DNA from: Nanobdellota archaeon
Lineage (GTDB): Archaea; Nanobdellota; Nanobdellia; Woesearchaeales; GW2011-AR9
Length of the DNA: 6,621 nucleotides
Direction of reading: 5' to 3'
Assembly (NCBI GenBank): GCA_030695605.1
Contig: JAUYQE010000099.1
Span: 1-6,621 of the forward strand
Shown here in pieces: positions 1-6,113 of the stretch. Made by a program: the position numbers and the translations under genes. Numbering within the stretch: position 1 is the first letter of the stretch; the number at the start of each line of letters is the position of its first letter. A model generated the notes under the pieces. That model was not told where the DNA came from and made no database searches. It saw only the letters and a list, made by a program, of their open reading frames with translations.

Positions 1-840
1 CTGAACCGGCCAGCCGGCAACCGGCGAACCGTCCCCGTGCCAGGCATGGACAAAGAGCCGCTCAGTATCTTCCACGACCTCCCCACCAGTGGATTCATTT
101 TCTTCGACGGGAGGAATCGCCGGCTCTTCTTCTGTTTCTGATGGCTCTTCTTCTGCTTCTTCTACAGTAGACACCACAGTAGGCAGTATCTCTTTTTCAA
201 AAGTTTCTTCCGCAGCAAGAAGATCCTCTATGCCATCGCCATCGAGATCAGCAACAGCCAAAAGCGAGTCTCCACCGGAGCAATAACTCCAAGGCGAAGG
301 CCGGATGTCTTTCGGCCAGCCATCTACCAGAGAGCCATCCTGCCGGAAGAGCCAGATTTTGTTCTTGGTCCGCATCGCTATCTCCATCAGGCCGTCACCA
401 TCCAAATCTGCAAGGGTCGGTCGGCAGCCTTCTTTTCCCACATCGTTGAGAAGAACACGGGTCCTGAATATGAAAAAGGGAACCCCTCCTTCATCGCGCC
501 AGTATTCTTCATAGGGATCAAAAATAATAAGCTTGTTCTGTCCAGAAGTCCACTCCCACGCCTGGGAAACCAATTCAATGATGCCATCGTTATCAATGTC
601 GGCTGCGCTGAGGTGCTGCACTTCGTATTGCGAGCTGATGAAGCCGAGTACTGCCTCACCCTGCGCATTGTACGCCACCTGCAAGTTAAAAAGCGACGGC
701 CATATTCCACCATGATCGGTAACGATGGTTTCTGAAGAGCCGTCACCTTCAAAATCAGTTACAAGAATCTGGTTACCATTAATCCAACGATCCTGGAACG
801 ACGGCCAGCCGTTCTTGAAGATGGAGAACTCTCGCGTTAC
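1..840 (-). repeat. VCBS/FG-GAP-like beta-propeller repeats (protein level)
   Basis: Residues about 721-1000 of the lipoprotein contain four calcium-binding-like loops: DFEGDGSSE (749), DIDNDGIIE (801), DLDGDGLME (865) and DLDGDGIED (918), spaced 52, 64 and 53 residues. They alternate with a GWP turn at 731, 894 and 996, as in NGWPSF, VDGWPKDI and VAGWPVQ. This periodicity matches blades of FG-GAP/VCBS propellers found in surface proteins, where the Asp-rich loops bind calcium. Only about four blades are visible and the array evidently continues past the left edge, since the last visible residues sit in a GWP turn. Confidence 0.8.
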
Positions 841-3000
841 TTGCAGTGTTTTCCCCGCCGTGTCCGTCACCCGCAGGCGGAAGACATATCTGCCCTGAAA
901 GTCAGCAGCGTCAACGTTCAATACCGCAATCGGCTCGTTGTACGCTGCCGGGCTGGTCCCCGATAGCGTGAGAAAAATCCCCGCAGCAGACCAGTCTTCT
1001 GTTCCTTCTGGCGCATAGTCCACTGCATAGCTCTGGAAAGACATGCCCCGTTCTGCGAGCAGCGTTCCATGAATAGTGAGACGACTCTTTCCCAGCATCA
1101 AACTTTCCTCTTCTGGTTTTACCCATTGAACCAGCGGCTCATCCAGTTTCCCGGAACAGCTTCTCGTTGACAAGCCATGCTGGGCAAAGGCCTGGCAAAT
1201 CTCCCCGCTGTGGGGCGTGCCGTCATTCAGGTTGGCGTTGTCATCATCAATAACCAGTATGCCATCAAGGAATTCCTTGAAGCGGAAGGGCAGGAGTTTC
1301 ATGGTACGAATGACCAGCTCATCCGTCAGCGGAGCGCCAAGGCTTTCCCGCAGATCCCAAAGAGAAGCAGAGAAGACTTCGCTGGCATCGTGCGGCTCGG
1401 GATTGTAGTCTTCGGGATAGGTCTTGTCATTATCCAGATTGCGCAGGCAAGGCCAGAGCTTTACTAACGGATCATCCGGCCAGGATGCCCGACGCTGTTC
1501 AATAAACTCTTCCCGGAAAAAGTAGTCTGACATGCAGGAATCTCCCGGGATGGTCGCGCCAAAATAGTCTGCCAGCCCTTCATTCAGGCCGCCGGACTCG
1601 TCCCAGTAAGGAAAGAGCCCTTCGGGATACATATTGCAGACCATGCTGTGCGTATACTCGTGATACACCACGTCAGCAGAAAGCGCAATGCTGTCACATT
1701 TGTCTCCCGGACCGAAGAAAGCTATTCCTGAACGGCTCGTTCCACTTTGCCAAGGACTACACCAGGAATACGCATTGCACTGCGCCCCGTTGGCACGCCC
1801 TTGTTCAACCGCAACTTCGAGGGGATAGTCCATCTCGTGGATGTCAAACGGATCGCCTTTTGTGACAAAATCATGGATGATATTAGCATGATAAAACGCA
1901 TTGGATTCTTCCTGCTCGTAGGAGAGATCATGATTGCGCCAGTCAATATTGTGGAGGCTTGGTGACCAGCCTTGGGCGGTGTAGCGTGACAATTCCTGCT
2001 GCCGGTTTACGACGCTCACGAAAGGCCCGTTCGCCTGGGTCGTTATGCCCACTGCCGTGTCGGGAGTTGTTTCAGCGGAATACGTACCCATGCTATCAGT
2101 AACCGCTTCCACTGTTCCCGCGATCACCGTTTCGTGGGCGAAGGACCTGCTTTCTGTTTCTTGTAAGCGATGGTTGGGAAAGATCATGCCCTGGACCGTT
2201 CCTTCGACCTGCGCACGAATTCTGTTGTGATAGGCAATGACATTTCCTGTGTGCGCATCAATGAAATATGTTAGTGCCGCCGGAACATTCTGATCGGGCT
2301 CCGTGAGATTAACCCGTCCTTTCCAGGCTGGGGGCATATCAACTTGATAAGCGAGGTAAAAGCGGATTTTCTCGGCTTTTTCTTCGGGGTAGATAACGAG
2401 AGAAACATGCAGGGGCTGCACGGTTTCTTCAAGATGCTGCTGGGCAATTTCGACAGCTTTCTCTTGCCGTACTGTAGGCGTGATCGGAACGGAAATTCCT
2501 GAATAGTACTTGCTCTGCACCAGAACAACGTTTCCATCATTGGTAGTCAGCCCCACCAGGCCCAGGTATACAGGAATCCCTTGGTAATACTGCTGATAGA
2601 AGATGCTGCAGATGCCTTCTTTCTTTCCCGGATACAGCGGCGTGTCGCACCACTGGCGGGCCAGTTTTAAGTCCTGCGGGTTTACGCGCAGGAATCGCTT
2701 ATACCGAGCCAAGAAATCTGCGGTGGCGCTCGGGAGCGTCTTTTCCGTAATGGTGGCAACTTTCTTGGTTTTTATGGCCAGCTTTCCCAGCACCACAGCA
2801 GGTTTTCCCTGGCTATCTACGGTTACCTGAGTTCCCAAGCCGAAGCGTTGGATGGCTTCCCGCTGGACCTGCTCCTGTTGGTTCCCTAAAGAAGTGGTGG
2901 GCACTTTCAGCGCTTCTCCGTACAAAGTTCTTTCGGTACAGGCAACAAGAAACAGAGCCAACCCGAGCAGCAAAAGAATAAACAGCCCTCTTTTTTGCAT
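1..3000 (-). CDS. Secreted lipoprotein zinc metallopeptidase (M36/M4-like gluzincin) with C-terminal VCBS/FG-GAP propeller, C-terminus beyond window
   Basis: The frame is open from an ATG at 3000 to the left edge, giving 1000 residues with no stop, so the C-terminus is missing. Residues 1-20 are a lipoprotein signal with lipobox LVAC, Cys21 being the predicted lipidated residue. Residues about 40-172 resemble the FTP propeptide (YYQGIPVYLG) and 174-257 a PepSY-like domain ending in FIDAHTGNVI. The catalytic part follows: ESNAFYHANIIHDF (about 345-358), CNAYSW at 408, HEYTH with His447, Glu448 and His451, then NEGLADYF with Glu474 as likely third zinc ligand. His537 in PHDASEVFSASLWD may stabilise the transition state (inference). 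DDDNANLNDGTPH (585-597) closes the domain. An Ig-like beta region (about 620-727) and DxDxDG propeller repeats complete the visible part. The domain order suggests a protease made as a zymogen and anchored outside the cytoplasmic membrane. Substrate unknown. The start is 32 bases after the BtpA stop, with a TATA-like element but no Shine-Dalgarno. M36 versus M4 assignment is uncertain. Confidence 0.88.
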   Translation of the reverse strand, partial: MQKRGLFILLLLGLALFLVACTERTLYGEALKVPTTSLGNQQEQVQREAIQRFGLGTQVTVDSQGKPAVVLGKLAIKTKKVATITEKTLPSATADFLARYKRFLRVNPQDLKLARQWCDTPLYPGKKEGICSIFYQQYYQGIPVYLGLVGLTTNDGNVVLVQSKYYSGISVPITPTVRQEKAVEIAQQHLEETVQPLHVSLVIYPEEKAEKIRFYLAYQVDMPPAWKGRVNLTEPDQNVPAALTYFIDAHTGNVIAYHNRIRAQVEGTVQGMIFPNHRLQETESRSFAHETVIAGTVEAVTDSMGTYSAETTPDTAVGITTQANGPFVSVVNRQQELSRYTAQGWSPSLHNIDWRNHDLSYEQEESNAFYHANIIHDFVTKGDPFDIHEMDYPLEVAVEQGRANGAQCNAYSWCSPWQSGTSRSGIAFFGPGDKCDSIALSADVVYHEYTHSMVCNMYPEGLFPYWDESGGLNEGLADYFGATIPGDSCMSDYFFREEFIEQRRASWPDDPLVKLWPCLRNLDNDKTYPEDYNPEPHDASEVFSASLWDLRESLGAPLTDELVIRTMKLLPFRFKEFLDGILVIDDDNANLNDGTPHSGEICQAFAQHGLSTRSCSGKLDEPLVQWVKPEEESLMLGKSRLTIHGTLLAERGMSFQSYAVDYAPEGTEDWSAAGIFLTLSGTSPAAYNEPIAVLNVDAADFQGRYVFRLRVTDTAGKTLQVTREFSIFKNGWPSFQDRWINGNQILVTDFEGDGSSETIVTDHGGIWPSLFNLQVAYNAQGEAVLGFISSQYEVQHLSAADIDNDGIIELVSQAWEWTSGQNKLIIFDPYEEYWRDEGGVPFFIFRTRVLLNDVGKEGCRPTLADLDGDGLMEIAMRTKNKIWLFRQDGSLVDGWPKDIRPSPWSYCSGGDSLLAVADLDGDGIEDLLAAEETFEKEILPTVVSTVEEAEEEPSETEEEPAIPPVEENESTGGEVVEDTERLFVHAWHGDGSPVAGWPVQ
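61..210 (-). other. Acidic low-complexity insertion inside a propeller blade
   Basis: Residues 931-980 of the lipoprotein are dominated by Glu with Pro, Ser, Thr and Val, including EEAEEEPSETEEEP. They separate DLDGDGIEDLLAA from RLFVHAWHGDGSPVAGWP. In the preceding blade the same two elements are joined by only a few residues (DLDGDGLMEIAMRTKN, then KIWLFRQDGSLVDGWP), so the stretch looks like an insertion in a loop of one blade. It is probably disordered and strongly negative. Function unknown. Confidence 0.75.
2938..3000 (-). other. Lipoprotein signal peptide with lipobox
   Basis: The first 21 codons read as Met-Gln-Lys-Arg followed by a leucine-rich hydrophobic core and the lipobox LVAC. 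Cleavage before Cys21 and its lipidation would tether the protease to the outer face of the cytoplasmic membrane. This is visible from residue order alone. In archaea the processing enzymes differ from bacterial Lsp/Lgt, so the exact lipid anchor is inferred. Confidence 0.8.
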
Positions 3001-3032
3001 GGGAGAAAAGAACGAGGGTAAGTATTAAAAGG
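3001..3032 (-). promoter_or_regulatory. Intergenic gap with possible TATA element for the lipoprotein gene
   Basis: The 32-base gap between the BtpA stop and the lipoprotein ATG contains TTTTAATA on the minus strand (3023-3030), centred about 27 bases upstream of the ATG. That is the distance expected for an archaeal TATA box driving a leaderless transcript. The last 15 bases before the ATG are pyrimidine-rich and contain no Shine-Dalgarno. The match is AT-rich and short, so it may be chance, and the gene could instead be read through from upstream. Confidence 0.35.
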
Positions 3033-3803
3033 TTACGGGGAACTGGCTTCCTGCTGTTCCTGATACGCCCGTACTTCTTTTACCACGTCCATAAAATCCC
3101 GTACCCACACTCTATCAACTGGGTTGGAAGTCTTGTTCTCAAATTTCAACGACGTTCCAACGATAGCCCCGTCAGCATATTGTAACTGTGTGTAGGCATT
3201 TTCGGGAGTTGATCCAGCTCCTACGACCAGAGGAAATGTCCCCATAAGCGCTCGGAATTGGTTTATCTTCTCCAGAGGCGTTTCTTTTCCTGTTCCCGCT
3301 CCCGTAACGACAATGGCATCAGCTCTGTCCATCCCATCCTGAAGATCTTTTTCCAGATCAGAACCCATGACCGGCTGATAATACTTCGGCCAAACCCCGC
3401 CAAGAACGAAGATGTCTGAAAAGCTTTCCCGAAATCCCCGATAGGAAGGCATGTCTAGCTCTCCCTGATCATACTTCCCCGCGACATGATCCATTTGGAT
3501 AAGAGCAGCCCCATAGTGAACTGCAAAAGGAAATGCCAGACGAAACTTGTTCGGCAAGATATTGATCCCCAGATGAACATTCAGTCTTCTCTGTGAGATT
3601 TCCTGCAGGGTTTGGATAACCGTATCGAGCGACCCATGATAGTTTTCAATCAGAGCCGCTGAAACCCCTTCTTCTGCAAACAGTGACAGTTCTTGAAGTG
3701 CTCTTTGAACAGGATCCTCGCCGGCCAGATGAAGCATACCAATAACTGGCAGCCGGCCGAAAAGGTTTCTATATTTGTCGATTGGTTTAACAAGTTCGTT
3801 CAT
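3033..3803 (-). CDS. BtpA/SgcQ-family TIM-barrel protein
   Basis: This 256-residue protein is of usual length for the BtpA family. Family features are GMLHLAG near the N-terminus (22-28), LIENYHG (51-57), HLGINILPNK (78-86), DAIVVTGAGTGKETP (162-176), VVGAGSTPENA (193-203) and DGAIVGTSLK (211-220), the last two resembling phosphate-binding strands of a (beta/alpha)8 barrel. BtpA was named for its effect on photosystem I in cyanobacteria, but archaeal and other homologues occur without photosynthesis and their reaction is not established. I therefore call it only at family level. No signal peptide or membrane segment is visible, so it is probably cytosolic. I chose the ATG at 3803 rather than an in-frame ATG at 3830: the shorter start overlaps the archease stop by one base (TAATG), avoids a 28-base overlap, and drops a Gly/Ala-rich extension that looks like out-of-frame archease sequence. 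Confidence 0.87.
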   Translation of the reverse strand: MNELVKPIDKYRNLFGRLPVIGMLHLAGEDPVQRALQELSLFAEEGVSAALIENYHGSLDTVIQTLQEISQRRLNVHLGINILPNKFRLAFPFAVHYGAALIQMDHVAGKYDQGELDMPSYRGFRESFSDIFVLGGVWPKYYQPVMGSDLEKDLQDGMDRADAIVVTGAGTGKETPLEKINQFRALMGTFPLVVGAGSTPENAYTQLQYADGAIVGTSLKFENKTSNPVDRVWVRDFMDVVKEVRAYQEQQEASSP

Positions 3804-3815
3804 TAGACATCCACC
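3801..3815 (-). promoter_or_regulatory. TAATG stop-start junction with Shine-Dalgarno-like GGTGGA
   Basis: On the minus strand the archease stop TAA and the BtpA ATG share one A, forming TAATG. GGTGGA ends six bases before the ATG and partly matches the GGTG of an archaeal Shine-Dalgarno. This suggests translational coupling and decides the BtpA start. It lies inside archease coding sequence, so the motif is also constrained by the codons of its Val-Asp-Val end. Confidence 0.6.
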
Positions 3816-4225
3816 AGCACCTGCGCCCACCAGCCTTTCTTGGTCTTCTTGATTTCAAAGAGGTGCATGGTGATCGCTTTCACATCGGTCTTGGGCTCGT
3901 GCTTCTCCACATCCAGCTTTTCACCAGAAGCAGCGCACGAGAGCAGAAATTTCCCAACGGTCTCTTGGATTTTTAGATCAAACTTGCTAAACAGCAGCTG
4001 CTCAGCATCTTTGTAGAACAGCAGCTCATCCAGAAAGTCAAAGAGCAGCTTTTCGAGCGTCTTGTTTTCCAAAGAAATTTTGACCGTTTTCTTCGGCTTG
4101 ATTTTCCGGACATTAACCTGCGTATCTTCAACCGCTAAAGCGCATTGCTCAAAAAGCTCTTCCCGCGTTTTGCCTTCGGCCTGAAAAAGAACGTCCGCCG
4201 TATGGTCGAGGAAAGTGTAGGTCAT
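3803..4225 (-). CDS. Archease (RtcB RNA ligase cofactor)
   Basis: This 140-residue protein has the length and landmarks of archease. It begins MTYTFLDHTADVLFQAEGKT with the signature DHTAD (Asp7-Asp11), continues with ELFEQCALAV and LLFDFLDELLFYKD, and ends with VKAITMHLFEI, then GWWAQVLVDV. The N-terminal Asp residues and the penultimate Asp139 correspond to the acidic residues that bind a metal ion in characterised archeases. Archease speeds up guanylylation and turnover of the 3'-phosphate RNA ligase RtcB, used in tRNA splicing and RNA repair, and acts in the cytosol. No rtcB is visible here, so the partner must lie elsewhere. A longer frame from a TTG at 4249 exists, but the ATG at 4225 places the conserved FLDHTAD at the normal N-terminal position. 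The gene follows alaS by 55 bases and overlaps the BtpA-family gene by one base. Confidence 0.92.
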   Translation of the reverse strand: MTYTFLDHTADVLFQAEGKTREELFEQCALAVEDTQVNVRKIKPKKTVKISLENKTLEKLLFDFLDELLFYKDAEQLLFSKFDLKIQETVGKFLLSCAASGEKLDVEKHEPKTDVKAITMHLFEIKKTKKGWWAQVLVDV

Positions 4226-4280
4226 GGGTGTATATCTTTTTTTAGACAAGTGTATACATTTTTGTACAACGAACTGTTTT
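4226..4280 (-). promoter_or_regulatory. Intergenic spacer with TATA-like palindrome upstream of archease
   Basis: The spacer between the alaS stop and the archease ATG holds the palindrome TGTATACA (4251-4258), centred about 29 bases upstream of the ATG, preceded on the minus strand by an A-run. A second AT-rich element (GATATAC) lies only a few bases before the ATG and is too close to be a TATA box for this start. No Shine-Dalgarno is visible. An internal promoter giving a near-leaderless archease-BtpA transcript is plausible, but readthrough from alaS is equally possible, since no oligo-T terminator follows alaS. Confidence 0.35.
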
Positions 4281-6047
4281 TTATGGTGTCACCACCGCTT
4301 TAATCCTTCTCACGCCCGCAGCACATGCTTCTTCTTTTATTATCTTGAAATACCCGATTTCTTTGGTATGCTGCACGTGCGGCCCGCCGCAGAGCTCCTG
4401 TGAATAATCACCCACAATATAAACGGAAACGCGCTCGGGATATTTCTGCCCGAATTCGGCTTGAGCTCCTAATTTCACCGCCTCTTGGTAAGCCATCTCT
4501 TTCCGCACCACGGGAAAATCAAACGTTATGACGCGATTGACTTCATCTTCTACTTGTTTCACTTCTTCCGGCGTGAGTTTTCGGGGAAAATTAAAGTCGA
4601 AGCGCAGGCGTTCAGCCGTGATATTGCTGCCGCGCTGGTGGATATCTTTGGAAAGCACCCGGCGCAAGGCTTCATTCAGCAGATGCGTGACGGTATGCAG
4701 ACGCACCACAATCTCCGACGTGTCCGCCAAGCCCCCTTTGAATTTCTGCTCTGCTCCCACACGGGAAAGCTGCTGGTGCTTCTCATATTCGTACAGGAAG
4801 CCTTTGGCATCGACAATGATTTTTCTCTCTGCCGCCAGTTCTTCCGTCATCTCTAACGGGAAGCCATAGGATTGGAACAAGAGGAACGCATCTTTGCCGT
4901 TCAAATTGCCGTGCGCTGCCATCTTTTCAAATTCTTTTAATCCTCGGTCCAGCGTCTGCTCGAACTTTTCTTCTTCTTTCTGCAGCTCAGCAAAAATCCG
5001 CTCTTTATTCTTTTTGAGTTCTGGATAGAGGACACCATACTGCTGCACGACTATCTCTGCTAAAGCTCTCGTGAAAGGCTGGGTTATCTCCAGTAGTTTT
5101 CCATAGCGAACCACTCTGCGAATAAGCCGGCGCAGCACATAGCCGCGATCCATGTTTGATGGCAGCACGGCCTGCTCATCGCCAAGAATAAACGTAGCAG
5201 CACGGATATGGTCAGCAATGATGCGCATGGTGCGCTGCTCGTGTGCATACTTTTTCTTGCTCAGCAGCTCAATCTTCTTGATGATGGGCTGGAATAAATC
5301 CGTTTCATAGGCACTCTTCTGGCCAGTGAGCATTGCTAACGTCCGTTCCAAGCCCATGCCGGTGTCGACGTTCTGTTGTTTCAGCGGAGCGACGGTTCCA
5401 TTTGCCCGCTGGTCATACGCCATAAACACATCGTTCCATATCTCGACCCAACTTTTATTTTCAGGATCGAATTTCTTCGGCGCTGCACGTTCACCCGTCC
5501 AGTAAAACATCTCCGAGCTAGGACCGCAAGGGCCGATTTCCCCAGCAATCCAGAAATTGTCCTTGCCGACGAAAGCAATACGCTCTTCGGGAATGCCTAA
5601 ACTTCGCCAGAGGGCATATGACTCTTCGTCCCGGGGAACGAAAGCATTGCCTTGGTAAACAGTTACTGCCAGGTTTTTCAGCGGTATGTTCAGCCATTTC
5701 TTAGCCGTCAAAAATTCAAAGCTCCAGCTGATGGCTTCTTTCTTGAAATAATCGCCCAAGCTCCAGTTGCCGAGCATCTGGAAAAACGTATGATGCGTAT
5801 TATCGCCAATATTCTCAAAATCGACGGTGCGGAGGCATTTCTGCACATTTACCAGCCGCTTTCCCAAAGGATGGGGGGTTCCCATCAGATAGGGAACTAA
5901 AGGCTGCATGCCGGCAGTATTGAAGAGAACTGACGCATCATTGGCGGGGATGAGGGAGGCGGAAGGGATGACGGCATGCTTTTTGCTTTTGAAGAAGCCG
6001 AGGTACTTTTTGATGAGTTCTTGAGCAGTCATCGACTTTGCATTCAT
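4281..6047 (-). CDS. alaS: Alanine--tRNA ligase, short bacterial-type form without C-Ala domain
   Basis: This cytosolic class II synthetase of 588 residues activates alanine and charges tRNA-Ala. The catalytic core is bacterial-type: PSASLIPANDASVLFNTAGM (28-47), the motif 2 region THHTFFQMLGNWSLGDYFKK (84-103), IGPCGPSSEM (171-180), NVDTGMGLERTLAML (226-240) and motif 3 NMDRGYVLRRLIRRVVRYGK (298-317). The editing domain has HTVTH (His451, His455) and CGGPH (Cys553, His557), the four zinc ligands, with the second His to Cys spacing of 98 as in E. coli AlaRS. Most family members have GGTH rather than GGPH. Full-length enzymes have about 870-900 residues. Here the beta-barrel with the TPFYAESGGQ motif between the catalytic and editing parts is absent, and so is the C-terminal oligomerisation (C-Ala) domain. 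The protein ends RRIKAVVTP right after the editing domain, so this is a natural short form rather than a broken gene. ATG at 6047 fits a TATA box; Met6 (6032) is an alternative start. It is divergent from the HD gene. Confidence 0.96.
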   Translation of the reverse strand: MNAKSMTAQELIKKYLGFFKSKKHAVIPSASLIPANDASVLFNTAGMQPLVPYLMGTPHPLGKRLVNVQKCLRTVDFENIGDNTHHTFFQMLGNWSLGDYFKKEAISWSFEFLTAKKWLNIPLKNLAVTVYQGNAFVPRDEESYALWRSLGIPEERIAFVGKDNFWIAGEIGPCGPSSEMFYWTGERAAPKKFDPENKSWVEIWNDVFMAYDQRANGTVAPLKQQNVDTGMGLERTLAMLTGQKSAYETDLFQPIIKKIELLSKKKYAHEQRTMRIIADHIRAATFILGDEQAVLPSNMDRGYVLRRLIRRVVRYGKLLEITQPFTRALAEIVVQQYGVLYPELKKNKERIFAELQKEEEKFEQTLDRGLKEFEKMAAHGNLNGKDAFLLFQSYGFPLEMTEELAAERKIIVDAKGFLYEYEKHQQLSRVGAEQKFKGGLADTSEIVVRLHTVTHLLNEALRRVLSKDIHQRGSNITAERLRFDFNFPRKLTPEEVKQVEDEVNRVITFDFPVVRKEMAYQEAVKLGAQAEFGQKYPERVSVYIVGDYSQELCGGPHVQHTKEIGYFKIIKEEACAAGVRRIKAVVTP

Positions 6048-6113
6048 ATCCTGAATGAAAATGCATTAGTTTTATATATTTTTAGGAGAAAATGATAAAA
6101 GTAAAAGAAAAAA
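6048..6113. promoter_or_regulatory. Divergent promoter region sharing one TATA box
   Basis: This 66-base AT-rich spacer separates alaS and the HD-domain gene. It contains TTTATATA at 6071-6078 on the plus strand, the archaeal TATA consensus, which reads TATATAAA on the minus strand. From its centre the alaS ATG is about 27 bases away, fitting a leaderless transcript. The HD-gene ATG is about 40 bases away, giving a leader of roughly 13 bases. An AGGAG at 6084-6088 is too far from the HD start (25 bases) to serve it in the usual way. Promoter use is inferred. Confidence 0.6.

Noticed and set aside
387..752. A 121-codon minus-strand frame and similar short frames within 1-3000 on both strands
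   Set aside because: They are out-of-frame shadows of the 1000-residue lipoprotein frame, which has clear domain motifs and no stop; their translations show no family features.
1722..1946. Apparent separate minus-strand frame overlapping the peptidase domain, possibly marking a frameshift
   Set aside because: Codon-by-codon reading shows the lipoprotein frame continues unbroken through this stretch, with NAFYHANIIHDF and CNAYSW in the expected order.
3001..3032. Oligo-T terminator after the BtpA gene
   Set aside because: Only short T-runs of four interrupted by other bases are present, too weak to call an archaeal or a Rho-independent terminator.
3804..3830. Upstream ATG extending the BtpA protein by nine residues
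   Set aside because: It would overlap archease by 28 bases and add a Gly/Ala-rich segment; the TAATG start with GGTGGA is better supported.
4226..4249. Upstream TTG start extending archease by eight residues
   Set aside because: The extension is Lys-rich and non-conserved, and the ATG at 4225 gives the normal archease N-terminus. The TTG region overlaps the likely promoter.
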